A program made the translations under genes and the position numbers. The notes under the pieces are model-generated. The model searched no databases. It was not told the DNA's origin and was given only the letters and a program-made list of their open reading frames with translations. Below are positions 34,840 to 42,938 of a stretch of 64,000 nt of DNA, in pieces. This DNA comes from Chloroflexota bacterium (GTDB taxonomy: Bacteria > Chloroflexota > Anaerolineae > Anaerolineales > E44-bin32), in NCBI GenBank assembly GCA_022561385.1, contig JADFRG010000006.1, positions 36,784 through 100,783 of the forward strand. The letters are read 5' to 3'. How positions within the stretch are numbered: the stretch's first letter is position 1; each line of letters begins with the position of its first letter.

Positions 34840-37125
34840 TTAGGATGGACTCCCACCGTCATCGTGCTCCGCTTCGGCCTCCCGGAGAGCTTGCCAGACC
34901 CGCTCGGGCGTTAGCGGCAACTCTGTTACTTGAACACCGATATCGGCGAGCGCGTTTACAATCGCGGCCGGTACCCCGGCCAGGGCTCCCTCTCCAGCGC
35001 CCTTGATACCATAGGGGCCCGGCCCATCCTCGTTTTCCACAAGCCGGGAAATGAACTGATCTGGCATGTCCTCCGTTGTTGGGATGTGATAGTCGAGCAG
35101 GGTGCCATTCAGGATTTGCCCCTCATCAAAAATCATCTCTTCGAAAAGCGCGTTTCCGAGCCCCTGCATGGAGGCACCCATTTCTTGAGCTTTCACTAAA
35201 TCGGGGTTGACTGCCTGACCCACATCGGCCACGCTGACCAATTTTGTGATGTGCAGCCTGCCGGTGTCTCGGTCGAGCCTCACCTCCGCACCGCCGACGC
35301 ATACCTCCCAGAAGACCGGTCCTTCTGCGTACGATCCTTTATTGCCTCCAGGGCTGACCTCGCCCCTGCCGATGAGTTCTCCTCCGGTAAATCCAAAATG
35401 GAATTGGATAAGCTCTGAGTAGCTGAGTGACTGATCGCCGCGCCAGGCCGCGCCGTCTCTCAATTCGATCGCTTCCAGAGCCACCTCGAAGGCTTGGCTG
35501 GCGATTTCCAGGAGCTGCTGGCGAACCTCTCGGGCTGCTCGGTGGACGGCCATGCCGGCCAACGTAGTAGAGCGACTGGCTCCGGTAGATCGATCATAGG
35601 GGGTTATCCAGGTGTCGCCGCCCGGAACCCGGATGTGTTCAATGGGAAGGGCAAGTTCCTGAGAGGCCAGTTGGCTCATCACGGTCCGAACTCCTTGCCC
35701 CATCTCCGTACTGCTCACCAACACCGTGGCGTGCCCGTCGATTTCCATGCGCACGATGGCGGTGGAAACCGGCCGGGCACCGGCCGCGAGCAAGCCGACC
35801 CCTAGCCCGCGCCCCGTATCCGGTGGTTTTGGGGATCCCCAATCGAGTGCGTCGGCGATTTTCTGGACATCTCCCACCAGATCGGCATCGAGGGCTTTCC
35901 CCCCTGGACGTACCTCTTCGCCCGGTCGGAGCAAGTTTTGGATGCGGATATCGACCGGGTCGACTCCCGCTTGCCGTGCGATCTCGTCTACTTGACTCTC
36001 GCCGATCCACTGCAGATGCGTGGCACCGAAGGCGCGGTAGGACCCGGAGGGCGGTCGGTTGGTGTACACGCAATAGGCCTCGACCTGAAAACTCTTCCAA
36101 CGGTACGGACCCGGTGCCGCATCCGCCGCGGTCGCGACCACTCGCGGACCGTTGTCGGCGTACGCGCCGGTATCCATCCAGAGGCGCACATGGCGGGCGA
36201 TCAGCGTCCCATCCGCTAGTGCTCCAGTGCGCATCCAACAGCGCATATTGTGACGCCGCGTGGTCACCATCGCTTCGTCCACGCGGTTGGCAATACGCAC
36301 GGGGCGGCGCGCTTTTCGCGCCAGGGCTACAGTGATCGGCTCCATCTTGGTGTAGGACTTGCTGCCGAAGCCGCCTCCGAGAAAGGGCACGATGATGCGC
36401 ACACTGGCGACAGGCAGGTCGAACAGCTCGGCCAACTCGGCCCGGACAAGATAAGGATGCTGGCATGAGGCCCACACCGTGACGCTTTTACCTTCCCAGG
36501 CCGCGATCACCGTGTGCGGCTCCATTGCATATTGGTAGACAGCCGGGAAAGTGTATTCTTGCTCAACGATGATTTCTGCTTGTTTGAAAGCCTCGGCGAG
36601 ATCGCCCCGGTGGATGGAATGCTGGTAGCAAATATTGCCATCGGGATTGAGTTCGCCGAGACCATGGAAAAGCCCAGGCCGCAACGTATCTGTCTCATGA
36701 AGGCGTGGAGCATCGTCGCTCAAGGCCTCCTCCAGCGTGGTTGCGGCGGGCAAGTCCTCGTACTCGACCTCGATCAGGGACAACGCCTGCTCCGCCGTAA
36801 CCTCATCTTCGGCAGCTACGGCCGCAAGCGGCTCGCCGACGAACCGGACTCGATCAATAGCCAGCAGCGGTCGATCCTTGATCGAGTGCCCGTAGTAGGG
36901 ATCGATGTCCTCTAAGTCTGTGCTGGTAAGAACCGATACGACCCCGGGCAGCGAGGCAGCTCGATCCGTGTTGATCCGGCGGATGAGCGCATGGGGATAG
37001 GGGCTGCGCAAGACCTTGCCGTGCAACAGCCCACTTAACTTCAGGTCCCCGGTGAATATTGCCTCCCCGGTTACCTTCGACCGAGCATCTACTCGCGGCA
37101 CATTGTGGCCAATGCCCTCACTCAT
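34840..37125 (-). CDS. Xanthine dehydrogenase family molybdopterin-binding subunit (operon 1)
   Basis: 761 residues from ATG 37125, preceded by GGAGGG and overlapping the 2Fe-2S gene stop as ATGA. It binds the molybdopterin cofactor and hydroxylates an aldehyde or N-heterocycle. Family marks are VPFLGGGFGSKSY, PPSGSYRAFGATHLQW near the active-site arginine, and IKGAGEGALAG with the catalytic glutamate near the end. The AYRCSFR loop of aerobic CO dehydrogenase is absent, so it is not CODH. Operon order is FAD subunit, 2Fe-2S subunit, Mo subunit. Confidence 0.93.
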   Translation of the reverse strand: MSEGIGHNVPRVDARSKVTGEAIFTGDLKLSGLLHGKVLRSPYPHALIRRINTDRAASLPGVVSVLTSTDLEDIDPYYGHSIKDRPLLAIDRVRFVGEPLAAVAAEDEVTAEQALSLIEVEYEDLPAATTLEEALSDDAPRLHETDTLRPGLFHGLGELNPDGNICYQHSIHRGDLAEAFKQAEIIVEQEYTFPAVYQYAMEPHTVIAAWEGKSVTVWASCQHPYLVRAELAELFDLPVASVRIIVPFLGGGFGSKSYTKMEPITVALARKARRPVRIANRVDEAMVTTRRHNMRCWMRTGALADGTLIARHVRLWMDTGAYADNGPRVVATAADAAPGPYRWKSFQVEAYCVYTNRPPSGSYRAFGATHLQWIGESQVDEIARQAGVDPVDIRIQNLLRPGEEVRPGGKALDADLVGDVQKIADALDWGSPKPPDTGRGLGVGLLAAGARPVSTAIVRMEIDGHATVLVSSTEMGQGVRTVMSQLASQELALPIEHIRVPGGDTWITPYDRSTGASRSTTLAGMAVHRAAREVRQQLLEIASQAFEVALEAIELRDGAAWRGDQSLSYSELIQFHFGFTGGELIGRGEVSPGGNKGSYAEGPVFWEVCVGGAEVRLDRDTGRLHITKLVSVADVGQAVNPDLVKAQEMGASMQGLGNALFEEMIFDEGQILNGTLLDYHIPTTEDMPDQFISRLVENEDGPGPYGIKGAGEGALAGVPAAIVNALADIGVQVTELPLTPERVWQALREAEAEHDDGGSPS

Positions 37126-37649
37126 GCTGAACCCTCCGACTGCCCTTCCGCCTGGAGGCGACGCGCCGCCAGCTCCACGGCCTCCAAGACGCTCCAGTAT
37201 CCCGTGCAGCGGCACAGGTTTCCCTTAAGGTAATGCTGTATTTGCTGCCGTGTTGGATTGGGGATTTCCTCCAGCAGGCTATTGGCGGTCAGGATCATCC
37301 CGGGTGTGCAAAATCCGCACTGGAGTGCGCTCTGCTCGACGAACGACTGCTGCAGTGGGTGAAGTTCGTCCCCATCGGCCAGGCCTTCGATCGTAAGCAG
37401 CTCACGGTTTTGAGCCTCATAGACGAGAGTGCAGCAGGCGCTGACCGGCCGCCCGTCCATCAGCACCGTGCACGTCCCACAGACCTGGACGTCGCAGGAT
37501 CGCTTTGCGCCGGTCAGTCCCAGGCGATCCCGCAGGAAGTCGAGAAGCAACTCACGCGGCTCGATCGTGGCCTCCATCGACTGACCGTTCACTATCATTC
37601 GGATCTGGATCTGAGCCGAGTTATAGACGTCGGCGGATTCAACCCTCAT
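37122..37649 (-). CDS. 2Fe-2S subunit of molybdenum hydroxylase (operon 1)
   Basis: 175 residues with two iron-sulfur clusters. The ferredoxin-like cluster is in CDVQVCGTCTVLMDGRPVSAC. The helical domain cluster is in CGFCTPGMI with CRCTGY. It passes electrons from molybdenum to FAD. The gene overlaps both neighbours (11 bases with the FAD subunit, 4 with the Mo subunit). The N-terminus is about 15 residues longer than usual, so an internal start such as MIVNGQ is possible. Confidence 0.95.
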   Translation of the reverse strand: MRVESADVYNSAQIQIRMIVNGQSMEATIEPRELLLDFLRDRLGLTGAKRSCDVQVCGTCTVLMDGRPVSACCTLVYEAQNRELLTIEGLADGDELHPLQQSFVEQSALQCGFCTPGMILTANSLLEEIPNPTRQQIQHYLKGNLCRCTGYWSVLEAVELAARRLQAEGQSEGSA

Positions 37650-38517
37650 TTGTCTCTCCTGCCGCCCGGCCGGAGGCCTCCATCAGCGCTTGAGCGGTCA
37701 GAACTCTGACCAGTTGGCGTTTGTAGTCAGCCGATCCATGTAGATCGTCCATCGGGTCGCTCGCGGACGCGGCCAGTTCTGCAGCCGAAGCGAAGGTGGC
37801 ACCTTCGATTGACTGCCCTCGCAACAGCGCCTCCGCCTCGGAAGCACGGATGGGTAGCGGACCCACGCTGCCAACGGCCAGGCGAACATCCTCGATGATC
37901 CCGTCCTTCACCTCCAAAAGCGCAGCCACGGTGGCCATCGGCCGTTCGTGGGTGCTGAATTTCCGGTAGGCTCCGGCGGTGTTTTCCGATAGCAGGGGGA
38001 GCCGGATCCTGGTCAGGATTTCATTCGGTTGCCTGGCAGTTTCGAACAGGCCCAGGGTGAAATCGGCTGCCGGCAACACCCGCTGCGCCTCGGAGGAGCT
38101 CAACTCCAGCGTAGCCCCCCAGGCGAGCAGCAGGGTCGCTAGGTCGCTGTGAGGCTCGGCGAAGCACAGATTCCCACCGATCGTGCCGACCGCGCGCACG
38201 CGTGTGTTGGCGACCTGAGACTCGACCTCAGCGAGCAGCGGCGCATGTTTTCTGACAGTGGGCGACCGTTCTAGGTCCCAATGGGTCGCCAGGGGGCCGA
38301 TCTGCAGCTCATCGCCCTCGGCGGACAACGCGATTTCGTCGAGCCCAGGAATGGTCTTGATGTTCACCAGGTGGGGGAAATGAGCCAGTCCCTCCTTCAT
38401 GATAAGGAGCAACTCAGTGCCGCCCGCATAGATCGCGGCATCAATGCCAAACCGGGCTAGGAGAACCGAGGCCTCCTCCACTGTCCCGGGCTCGTGGATC
38501 TCGAATGGTCTCAGCAT
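37639..38517 (-). CDS. FAD-binding subunit of molybdenum hydroxylase (CoxM/CutM type, operon 1)
   Basis: 292 residues with the FAD motifs IYAGGTELLLIMKEG and TIGGNLCFAEPHSD, normal for the medium subunit. It forms a heterotrimer with the next two gene products and reoxidises the enzyme. The class II aldolase family gene ends 9 bases before this gene, in the same operon. Confidence 0.94.
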   Translation of the reverse strand: MLRPFEIHEPGTVEEASVLLARFGIDAAIYAGGTELLLIMKEGLAHFPHLVNIKTIPGLDEIALSAEGDELQIGPLATHWDLERSPTVRKHAPLLAEVESQVANTRVRAVGTIGGNLCFAEPHSDLATLLLAWGATLELSSSEAQRVLPAADFTLGLFETARQPNEILTRIRLPLLSENTAGAYRKFSTHERPMATVAALLEVKDGIIEDVRLAVGSVGPLPIRASEAEALLRGQSIEGATFASAAELAASASDPMDDLHGSADYKRQLVRVLTAQALMEASGRAAGETNEG

Positions 38518-38526
38518 CCTAAAGCT

Positions 38527-39261
38527 TCAAGGTTGGGCAGCCTCGGGCATACCATGGTCCAAGCGCTGGCGCCGCAGCTCGCGGATCAGATACTGCCAGT
38601 AATCGGCCATGTAATCGTCCGGGTACTTATCCGGATGAAGACGTTCTGCCATCTCGGGTGTCATCGGCCGCAAGCCGCCGAAGGAGACTGCGATGGCCTG
38701 AATGTAGGCCGCGCGCTCCAACGTTAATGCAGAAATCGTCGCCCAGAGGATATCCTTTCCGACAACAACAACCCCGTGATTTCGCAGCAGAACTGCCCGC
38801 CGCGAGCCTAAGGCCCGGGAGACGGCCAGGCCCTGCTCAGGTCGGGTGATCAGATCCGCGGAATCATCGAAGACGCCCACGCCATCCTTGAAAAGCGCAG
38901 CATCATGCCCCAGGAGGCTCAGGCCGGCATCGCTGGCGCCAAGCGCAATGGAGTGGGGCGGGTGGGTGTGGATCACCGAGCCCACGTCCGGCCGGGCACG
39001 ATAGAGTTCGGTGTGGATCACCACCTCGCGGTGGACCTGGCCCGCACCTTCCAGCTTGATGCCTGTCGAATCGATGGTCAAGACATCCTCGGGGGTTACC
39101 TCATTCAGCCCAAGCCCGCTGCGCTTCATATAAATCGAATCTTCGGAGCCGCGGGCGCTGACATGGCCCAGCGTGAAATCACCATGCCCGCGCAGGGCCA
39201 AGATGCGGCAAGCCCAGGCGACCTGGATCCGGAGATCGTCTGCTTCCATCCTAATCGCCAT
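38527..39261 (-). CDS. Class II aldolase/adducin family protein
   Basis: 244 residues. Metal-binding histidines are in VIHTHPPHS and RNHGVVVVG, and the candidate catalytic Glu is in HREVVIH. GHVSARG matches the phosphate-loop region of fuculose-phosphate aldolase. The family also contains 3-hydroxy-2-methylpyridine-4,5-dicarboxylate decarboxylase of vitamin B6 degradation. Given the HWSNPP dehydrogenase in the same operon, a decarboxylase or retro-aldol role on a ring intermediate is plausible but unproven. Confidence 0.88.
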   Translation of the reverse strand: MAIRMEADDLRIQVAWACRILALRGHGDFTLGHVSARGSEDSIYMKRSGLGLNEVTPEDVLTIDSTGIKLEGAGQVHREVVIHTELYRARPDVGSVIHTHPPHSIALGASDAGLSLLGHDAALFKDGVGVFDDSADLITRPEQGLAVSRALGSRRAVLLRNHGVVVVGKDILWATISALTLERAAYIQAIAVSFGGLRPMTPEMAERLHPDKYPDDYMADYWQYLIRELRRQRLDHGMPEAAQP

Positions 39262-39291
39262 CCCTCTTCGTAGGTGCGATTCGATGGGGCA

Positions 39292-39657
39292 TCATCGCCG
39301 ATCGGTGGGCGGATAGCCGGGATACGGGAACGTGAAGACCATCACCATTTCTTCCTTTCCCGTGTTGGCGACCGAGTGCCAGGTGCGGGCCGGAATGTGG
39401 AGGGCGTGTCCGGCTCGGAAGGGAAGCGAGCTACCCTCCAGTTCAAGCTCGCCCACGCCGGCCACTACGAAGGCCAACTCCTCCACCTCATGCGACACCG
39501 GATCAGTGATGGTCCCGGGCTGGAAAATCGAATAGCCAAGCGAGCTCTGGATCCCGGAGATGTTCGTTTCGCTCAGTACCATTCGGCTCCAGCTGCCGCT
39601 CGGGAGCGGGATGGCCTCCACCTGCTCGAAATGGATGGCTTGGACGGCTGGCTTCAC
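39292..39657 (-). CDS. Cupin-domain protein
   Basis: 121 residues from GTG 39657, whose GTGA overlaps the stop of the M29-like gene. Double-stranded beta-helix pattern: SHEVEELAFVVAGVGELEL carries the first His/Glu ligand set and IPARTWHSV the last His. Such small cupins act as metal-dependent dioxygenases, isomerases or decarboxylases, or as ligand sensors. In this operon it could act on a ring-cleavage intermediate. Confidence 0.85.
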   Translation of the reverse strand: MKPAVQAIHFEQVEAIPLPSGSWSRMVLSETNISGIQSSLGYSIFQPGTITDPVSHEVEELAFVVAGVGELELEGSSLPFRAGHALHIPARTWHSVANTGKEEMVMVFTFPYPGYPPTDRR

Positions 39658-40661
39658 AGCGCCCACTCCCCATCCTTGACGATGAATTGGCCTGTGTCCT
39701 CGATTTGCAGGGAAGCGCTCAGGCACGCTCCGTCCAGATGCAGCTCGCAGACGTTCTGGCCGCCTGGGTATGCGTGGGAGTTGTCTCCGATCGCAAAGTG
39801 CACCGTCCCCAATCGACCTTTCTCGGAAGGGGAGCCGTATGGAGACTTTTCGCTGGTCCCAAACGCAAATTCAGCGATCACATCTGCGCCTTCGACGCCT
39901 GCGGTTACCTGGCGAAGCCGGTCGGCTTCCTCGCCTCCGTCCATGGAAACCACGCGACCATTCTCGATGGTCCAGACGATGGGCTCTTCCACCTGGCCGG
40001 TCAGTCCAATTCCGAGCATGATTCCATCGACGACAATTTTTCCATTTGTCTGATCCTCTACGGCGGCGAAGGCGACTTCGGCCCACAGAGGCACCGGCCC
40101 CATCATCTGGCCGCGTTTCTTAATAGGCGTAACCTCCAGGGCCGGGCGACCTTCAATCGACACCAGCACATCCGTTCCCGCGGGCGATGTCACTCGACAG
40201 CGTTTGGCTCCCCTTAGCGCCTCAATCGCGGCAACAGCCCGAGCCGTAGCGTCCTGGATGTCGGACTCGGTTATATCCCAGCTGCCAATGCCCTCTTCAA
40301 CTGAAGCAATCTTTGCGTTGTTTTCGCAGGATTCTTTCACAGCCGATACATGCGCAAATCGATTGGCCCATTCCAGGTTGGTGATGATGATAATCTCGTC
40401 AGAGTTCACCATCGCCTGATGCAGGTTTCTGGGGGGAGCCATTGGGAATCGCAGGTCGGCCAGCCCGCGACGCACTTGATGCTCGTTGTTGGCGATTACC
40501 GGAAAGGCACCTCGCTCTACCACGATCTGACTCAACGCCTCAGCCTGTAATCGGTGGGCGTCGTCGGTGATGATAGTGACGACATCATCTTTCTCTACGG
40601 ACATACAGGTATCGACGACCAACTCAGCGTCGCGGCGCAGCTCAGCTGCTAACTCACTCAT
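39654..40661 (-). CDS. M29-family metalloprotein (aminopeptidase AmpS / NicX-like)
   Basis: 335 residues, shorter than AmpS (about 410) and near the length of NicX, the 2,5-dihydroxypyridine ring-opening dioxygenase that shares this fold. Likely metal ligands are E264 (AEFAFG), H288 (VHFAIGDN), and H308 and D310 (ELHLDG). The ATG at 40661 has GGAGG upstream. Membership of a molybdenum hydroxylase operon and overlap with a cupin gene favour a catabolic enzyme over a peptidase, but sequence alone does not decide. Confidence 0.8.
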   Translation of the reverse strand: MSELAAELRRDAELVVDTCMSVEKDDVVTIITDDAHRLQAEALSQIVVERGAFPVIANNEHQVRRGLADLRFPMAPPRNLHQAMVNSDEIIIITNLEWANRFAHVSAVKESCENNAKIASVEEGIGSWDITESDIQDATARAVAAIEALRGAKRCRVTSPAGTDVLVSIEGRPALEVTPIKKRGQMMGPVPLWAEVAFAAVEDQTNGKIVVDGIMLGIGLTGQVEEPIVWTIENGRVVSMDGGEEADRLRQVTAGVEGADVIAEFAFGTSEKSPYGSPSEKGRLGTVHFAIGDNSHAYPGGQNVCELHLDGACLSASLQIEDTGQFIVKDGEWAL

Positions 40662-40678
40662 GGTCCATCCTCCTCATG

Positions 40679-40716
40679 TTGTTTGCACATATACAGCTTG
40701 TTTGCACATAAACAGC
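40679..40716 (-). repeat. Tandem 19-bp repeat upstream of the M29-like gene
   Basis: Two adjacent 19-base copies differing at one base: TTGTTTGCACATATACAGC and TTGTTTGCACATAAACAGC (plus strand). They lie 18-55 bases before the start codon, in the 150-base gap after the LLM gene. Each contains an imperfect GTTT-N6-AAAC palindrome. This suggests a pair of regulator-binding sites inside the operon. Confidence 0.6.
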
Positions 40717-40811
40717 CTTGATTGGTAGCGAGGAGCAATCAGTGGTACCCCGCCTGTCGTGTCCCCAGCCATCGAGGCCATGCAGCAAAAACAGCGGTAG
40801 GGTCTTATTTG

Positions 40812-41882
40812 TCATCTGCCGAAGGCTGGCAGCACTTCGCGCGCAAACCTTTCCACTTGACCGAACTGATCCAGCGCCCCGAAGCGGCAAATGAAATAGT
40901 TAACTCCGGCCTCTGCAAAGGTCTGCATCCATTCGGTGATGTCGTCCGGGGTGCCGACCGGGCCCCACTCGCTAAGGTCCATCGCCTTGCTCAGTTCTGG
41001 GTAATACTGGCCGATGTATTCGGACATGCTGCGTTGAGCCGCCTCGCGGCTGTCGGCGATGTTCATTGTGACCTGATAGGCCATTGCATAGTCCGCCATA
41101 TCGTGTCCGGCTTCCCGCACCGCGTCCGCGATCTGGGCAAGCTGTTCGCGAAATTCCTCCGGGTGAAGCGCGCGACAACAGGTCATCCAGCCATCGCCAT
41201 ATTTGGCGATCCGGCGCGCGGCCCGGCTGATTACCCGACTCACTCGTTCCTCCTCTTTCACCCCCACCATTAGCCTCGGATTGCTGACCACCCAAATGGG
41301 TGGAGGGGATTGCAGGGGTTGGAGCGGAGCCATCTCGGTTCCGGAGTGGAAACTGATCTGCTCGTAGTCAAAGTGCTGGCCGTGAAACGTCACTTCTCCC
41401 TCTGTCCACAGCTGGCGGAGCACATCCAGACCTTCTTCGAATATCCTCGCCCGATGCTTGAAATCCAGCCCTAGGGCGGCATACTCGCGTTCGACTCCCA
41501 CCTCCGGGTTGCCCATACAAGCGCCCAGGATGGTCCTGCCCTCCGACATGTGATCCAGGGTGGCCCATTCCAGCGCCAAGTAGAGCGGATTTCGAGTTGC
41601 GGTGACCAAACAGGCGGTCCCCAGCTTAACGTGAGACGTGCGCTGAGAGATGCCAGCCAAGAGCATCAGCGGCTCGTGGCGCGGTTTGGAGAAGAGGCTG
41701 TCTCCGACCCAGACCGAGTCGAACCCAGCCCCTTCAACAGTTTGAGAGAGATCGAGCAGATCAGCGAGGCTGTAGCTAGGTGCGAGCAGTGGCTCGCGAT
41801 TGTTGAGATTGACGCCGAATTTGACCTGCGGCTGGCTCAAGGGGTCACTCTGGAGCTTTCCACGAAGCACGAATCCTTCCAC
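40812..41882 (-). CDS. LLM-class flavin-dependent oxidoreductase
   Basis: Up to 356 residues of a luciferase-like monooxygenase. The barrel begins at VKFGVNLNNREPLLAP, so an internal start near residue 19 is possible. Motifs include VEGAGFDSVWVGDSLF, VKLGTACLVTATRNPLYLALEWATLD and GRTILGACMGNPEVGVEREY. Such enzymes use reduced FMN or F420; some open heterocyclic rings. It is the second gene of the operon, 11 bases after the GntR regulator gene. Confidence 0.87.
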   Translation of the reverse strand: MEGFVLRGKLQSDPLSQPQVKFGVNLNNREPLLAPSYSLADLLDLSQTVEGAGFDSVWVGDSLFSKPRHEPLMLLAGISQRTSHVKLGTACLVTATRNPLYLALEWATLDHMSEGRTILGACMGNPEVGVEREYAALGLDFKHRARIFEEGLDVLRQLWTEGEVTFHGQHFDYEQISFHSGTEMAPLQPLQSPPPIWVVSNPRLMVGVKEEERVSRVISRAARRIAKYGDGWMTCCRALHPEEFREQLAQIADAVREAGHDMADYAMAYQVTMNIADSREAAQRSMSEYIGQYYPELSKAMDLSEWGPVGTPDDITEWMQTFAEAGVNYFICRFGALDQFGQVERFAREVLPAFGR

Positions 41883-41893
41883 TACTCCCGTTC

Positions 41894-42637
41894 CTAAGGC
41901 ACGGTTTCAGGGAGCGCTTTATCCGGCTCTGGACTAGGCGACGCCAAGACCAGCTCGCTGTCCGATTCGAGTATGAGCTGTGGGACACGTATATGTTCGC
42001 TAAGTAATCGCGAAGCCCTTTCAGCATCCTTAGCTCGAACGGCATCCAGGATGGCCCGATGTTCTGCACACGACCGCTGCATGCCTCCCCTCAGCGAGAG
42101 CGAGCGCATTCGGTAACGGTGCATCTGGTTCACCAGCGGGAAATACACCTCCTGCAGTTTCAGATTCCCGGCCTGTTCAACGAAAAGTGCGTGAAACTCG
42201 GCGTTAGCGTCGAAGAAGGCGTCTACTTCCTCCCGCGCCGCGTGCTGGAGCATCTGCTGGTGAAGGTTTTCGAGCTGTTCCAGATACTTGTTCTCGAGCC
42301 GGGCGGTTGCCAGCCGCACAGCCAGCACCTCCAGCGCCTCACGCACCCGGTAGGCGTCCAGGAACTCTTCCGGCGAAAGGGATCTTACGACCGCCCCCCG
42401 CCGAGGAATCAGATTGATAAGGCCCTCGGCTTCTAATCGGCGGAAGGCCTCGCGCACCGGACCGCGGCTGACCTCAAGCGCTGCGGCGATGGTTGCCTCC
42501 TGCAAACGAGTATCCGGCGGCAGCCGATTGGAGAGGATGTCGTCGCGCAAACTCTGGTACACGCGTTCGGTGAGGGTCGCCTTGTCCAGGGCGCGATGGG
42601 GCAAATAGTTATCCTCGGGAGCAGCTTGAGATTTCAT
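41894..42637 (-). CDS. GntR-family transcriptional regulator, FCD (FadR) type
   Basis: 247 residues: N-terminal winged helix (VYQSLRDDILSNRLPPDTRLQE, then SRGPVREAFRRLEAEGLI) and C-terminal FCD ligand domain with metal-ligand candidates in FDANAEFHALF, CAEHRAIL and LLSEHIR. It is the first gene of the minus-strand catabolic operon. Its promoter region holds a 9-base inverted repeat that overlaps a divergent promoter for the transport genes. It probably controls both directions in response to a pathway metabolite. Confidence 0.92.
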   Translation of the reverse strand: MKSQAAPEDNYLPHRALDKATLTERVYQSLRDDILSNRLPPDTRLQEATIAAALEVSRGPVREAFRRLEAEGLINLIPRRGAVVRSLSPEEFLDAYRVREALEVLAVRLATARLENKYLEQLENLHQQMLQHAAREEVDAFFDANAEFHALFVEQAGNLKLQEVYFPLVNQMHRYRMRSLSLRGGMQRSCAEHRAILDAVRAKDAERASRLLSEHIRVPQLILESDSELVLASPSPEPDKALPETVP

Positions 42638-42670
42638 TCGCAGCCTATTTCCCGGGAAAACCCGTCTATG

Positions 42671-42690
42671 GTTGACTGTTGACAGTTAAC
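42671..42690. promoter_or_regulatory. Candidate GntR operator
   Basis: Inverted repeat GTTGACTGT-TG-ACAGTTAAC with one mismatch between its 9-base arms. It lies just downstream of the predicted gntR transcription start and overlaps the -35 of a predicted plus-strand promoter. Binding could repress both operons at once. Confidence 0.6.
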
Positions 42691-42707
42691 ATTATGTAAT
42701 GTATATT
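42679..42707 (+). promoter_or_regulatory. Candidate promoter for the liv-type operon
   Basis: TTGACA (42679-42684) and TATATT (42702-42707), 17 bases apart. The implied leader before the binding-protein ATG at 42939 is about 225 bases. It contains a 6-base-pair hairpin at 42760-42777 and no open frame or riboswitch that I recognise. Confidence 0.5.
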
Positions 42708-42732
42708 ATAGACCATCCTGCCATTGTGTCAA
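42705..42732 (-). promoter_or_regulatory. Strong sigma-70 promoter for the gntR catabolic operon
   Basis: On the minus strand a perfect TTGACA (42732-42727) and a perfect TATAAT (42710-42705) are 16 bases apart. Transcription would start near 42698, beside the inverted repeat at 42671-42690. With no activator needed, control should be by repression. Confidence 0.7.
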
Positions 42733-42938
42733 TAGAATTAAATCCGGGCGACACGAGCTCGGACGGGTGCGCGTCCGGGAGGAAAATTCCGCGCAGCCGG
42801 AAATGATATATTCCAAGCCACTTCTTAACAGCGTAGAGTTGATTGAATTCTGACATTGCGAATATGCCGGCTGCTTAGCGTGCCATCATCTCCCATTCCG
42901 ATCCGCAGGTCCAAATTTCAACACAAGGAGGAACCCCG

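Noticed and set aside
33147..38517. Aerobic CO dehydrogenase (coxSML plus coxG)
   Set aside because: The gene set looks similar, but the Mo subunit lacks the AYRCSFR active-site loop with the copper-binding cysteine. The operon partners also point to another substrate.
39274..40053. Plus-strand frame of 259 codons
   Set aside because: Antisense to the cupin and M29-like genes, both with clear family motifs and coupled starts.
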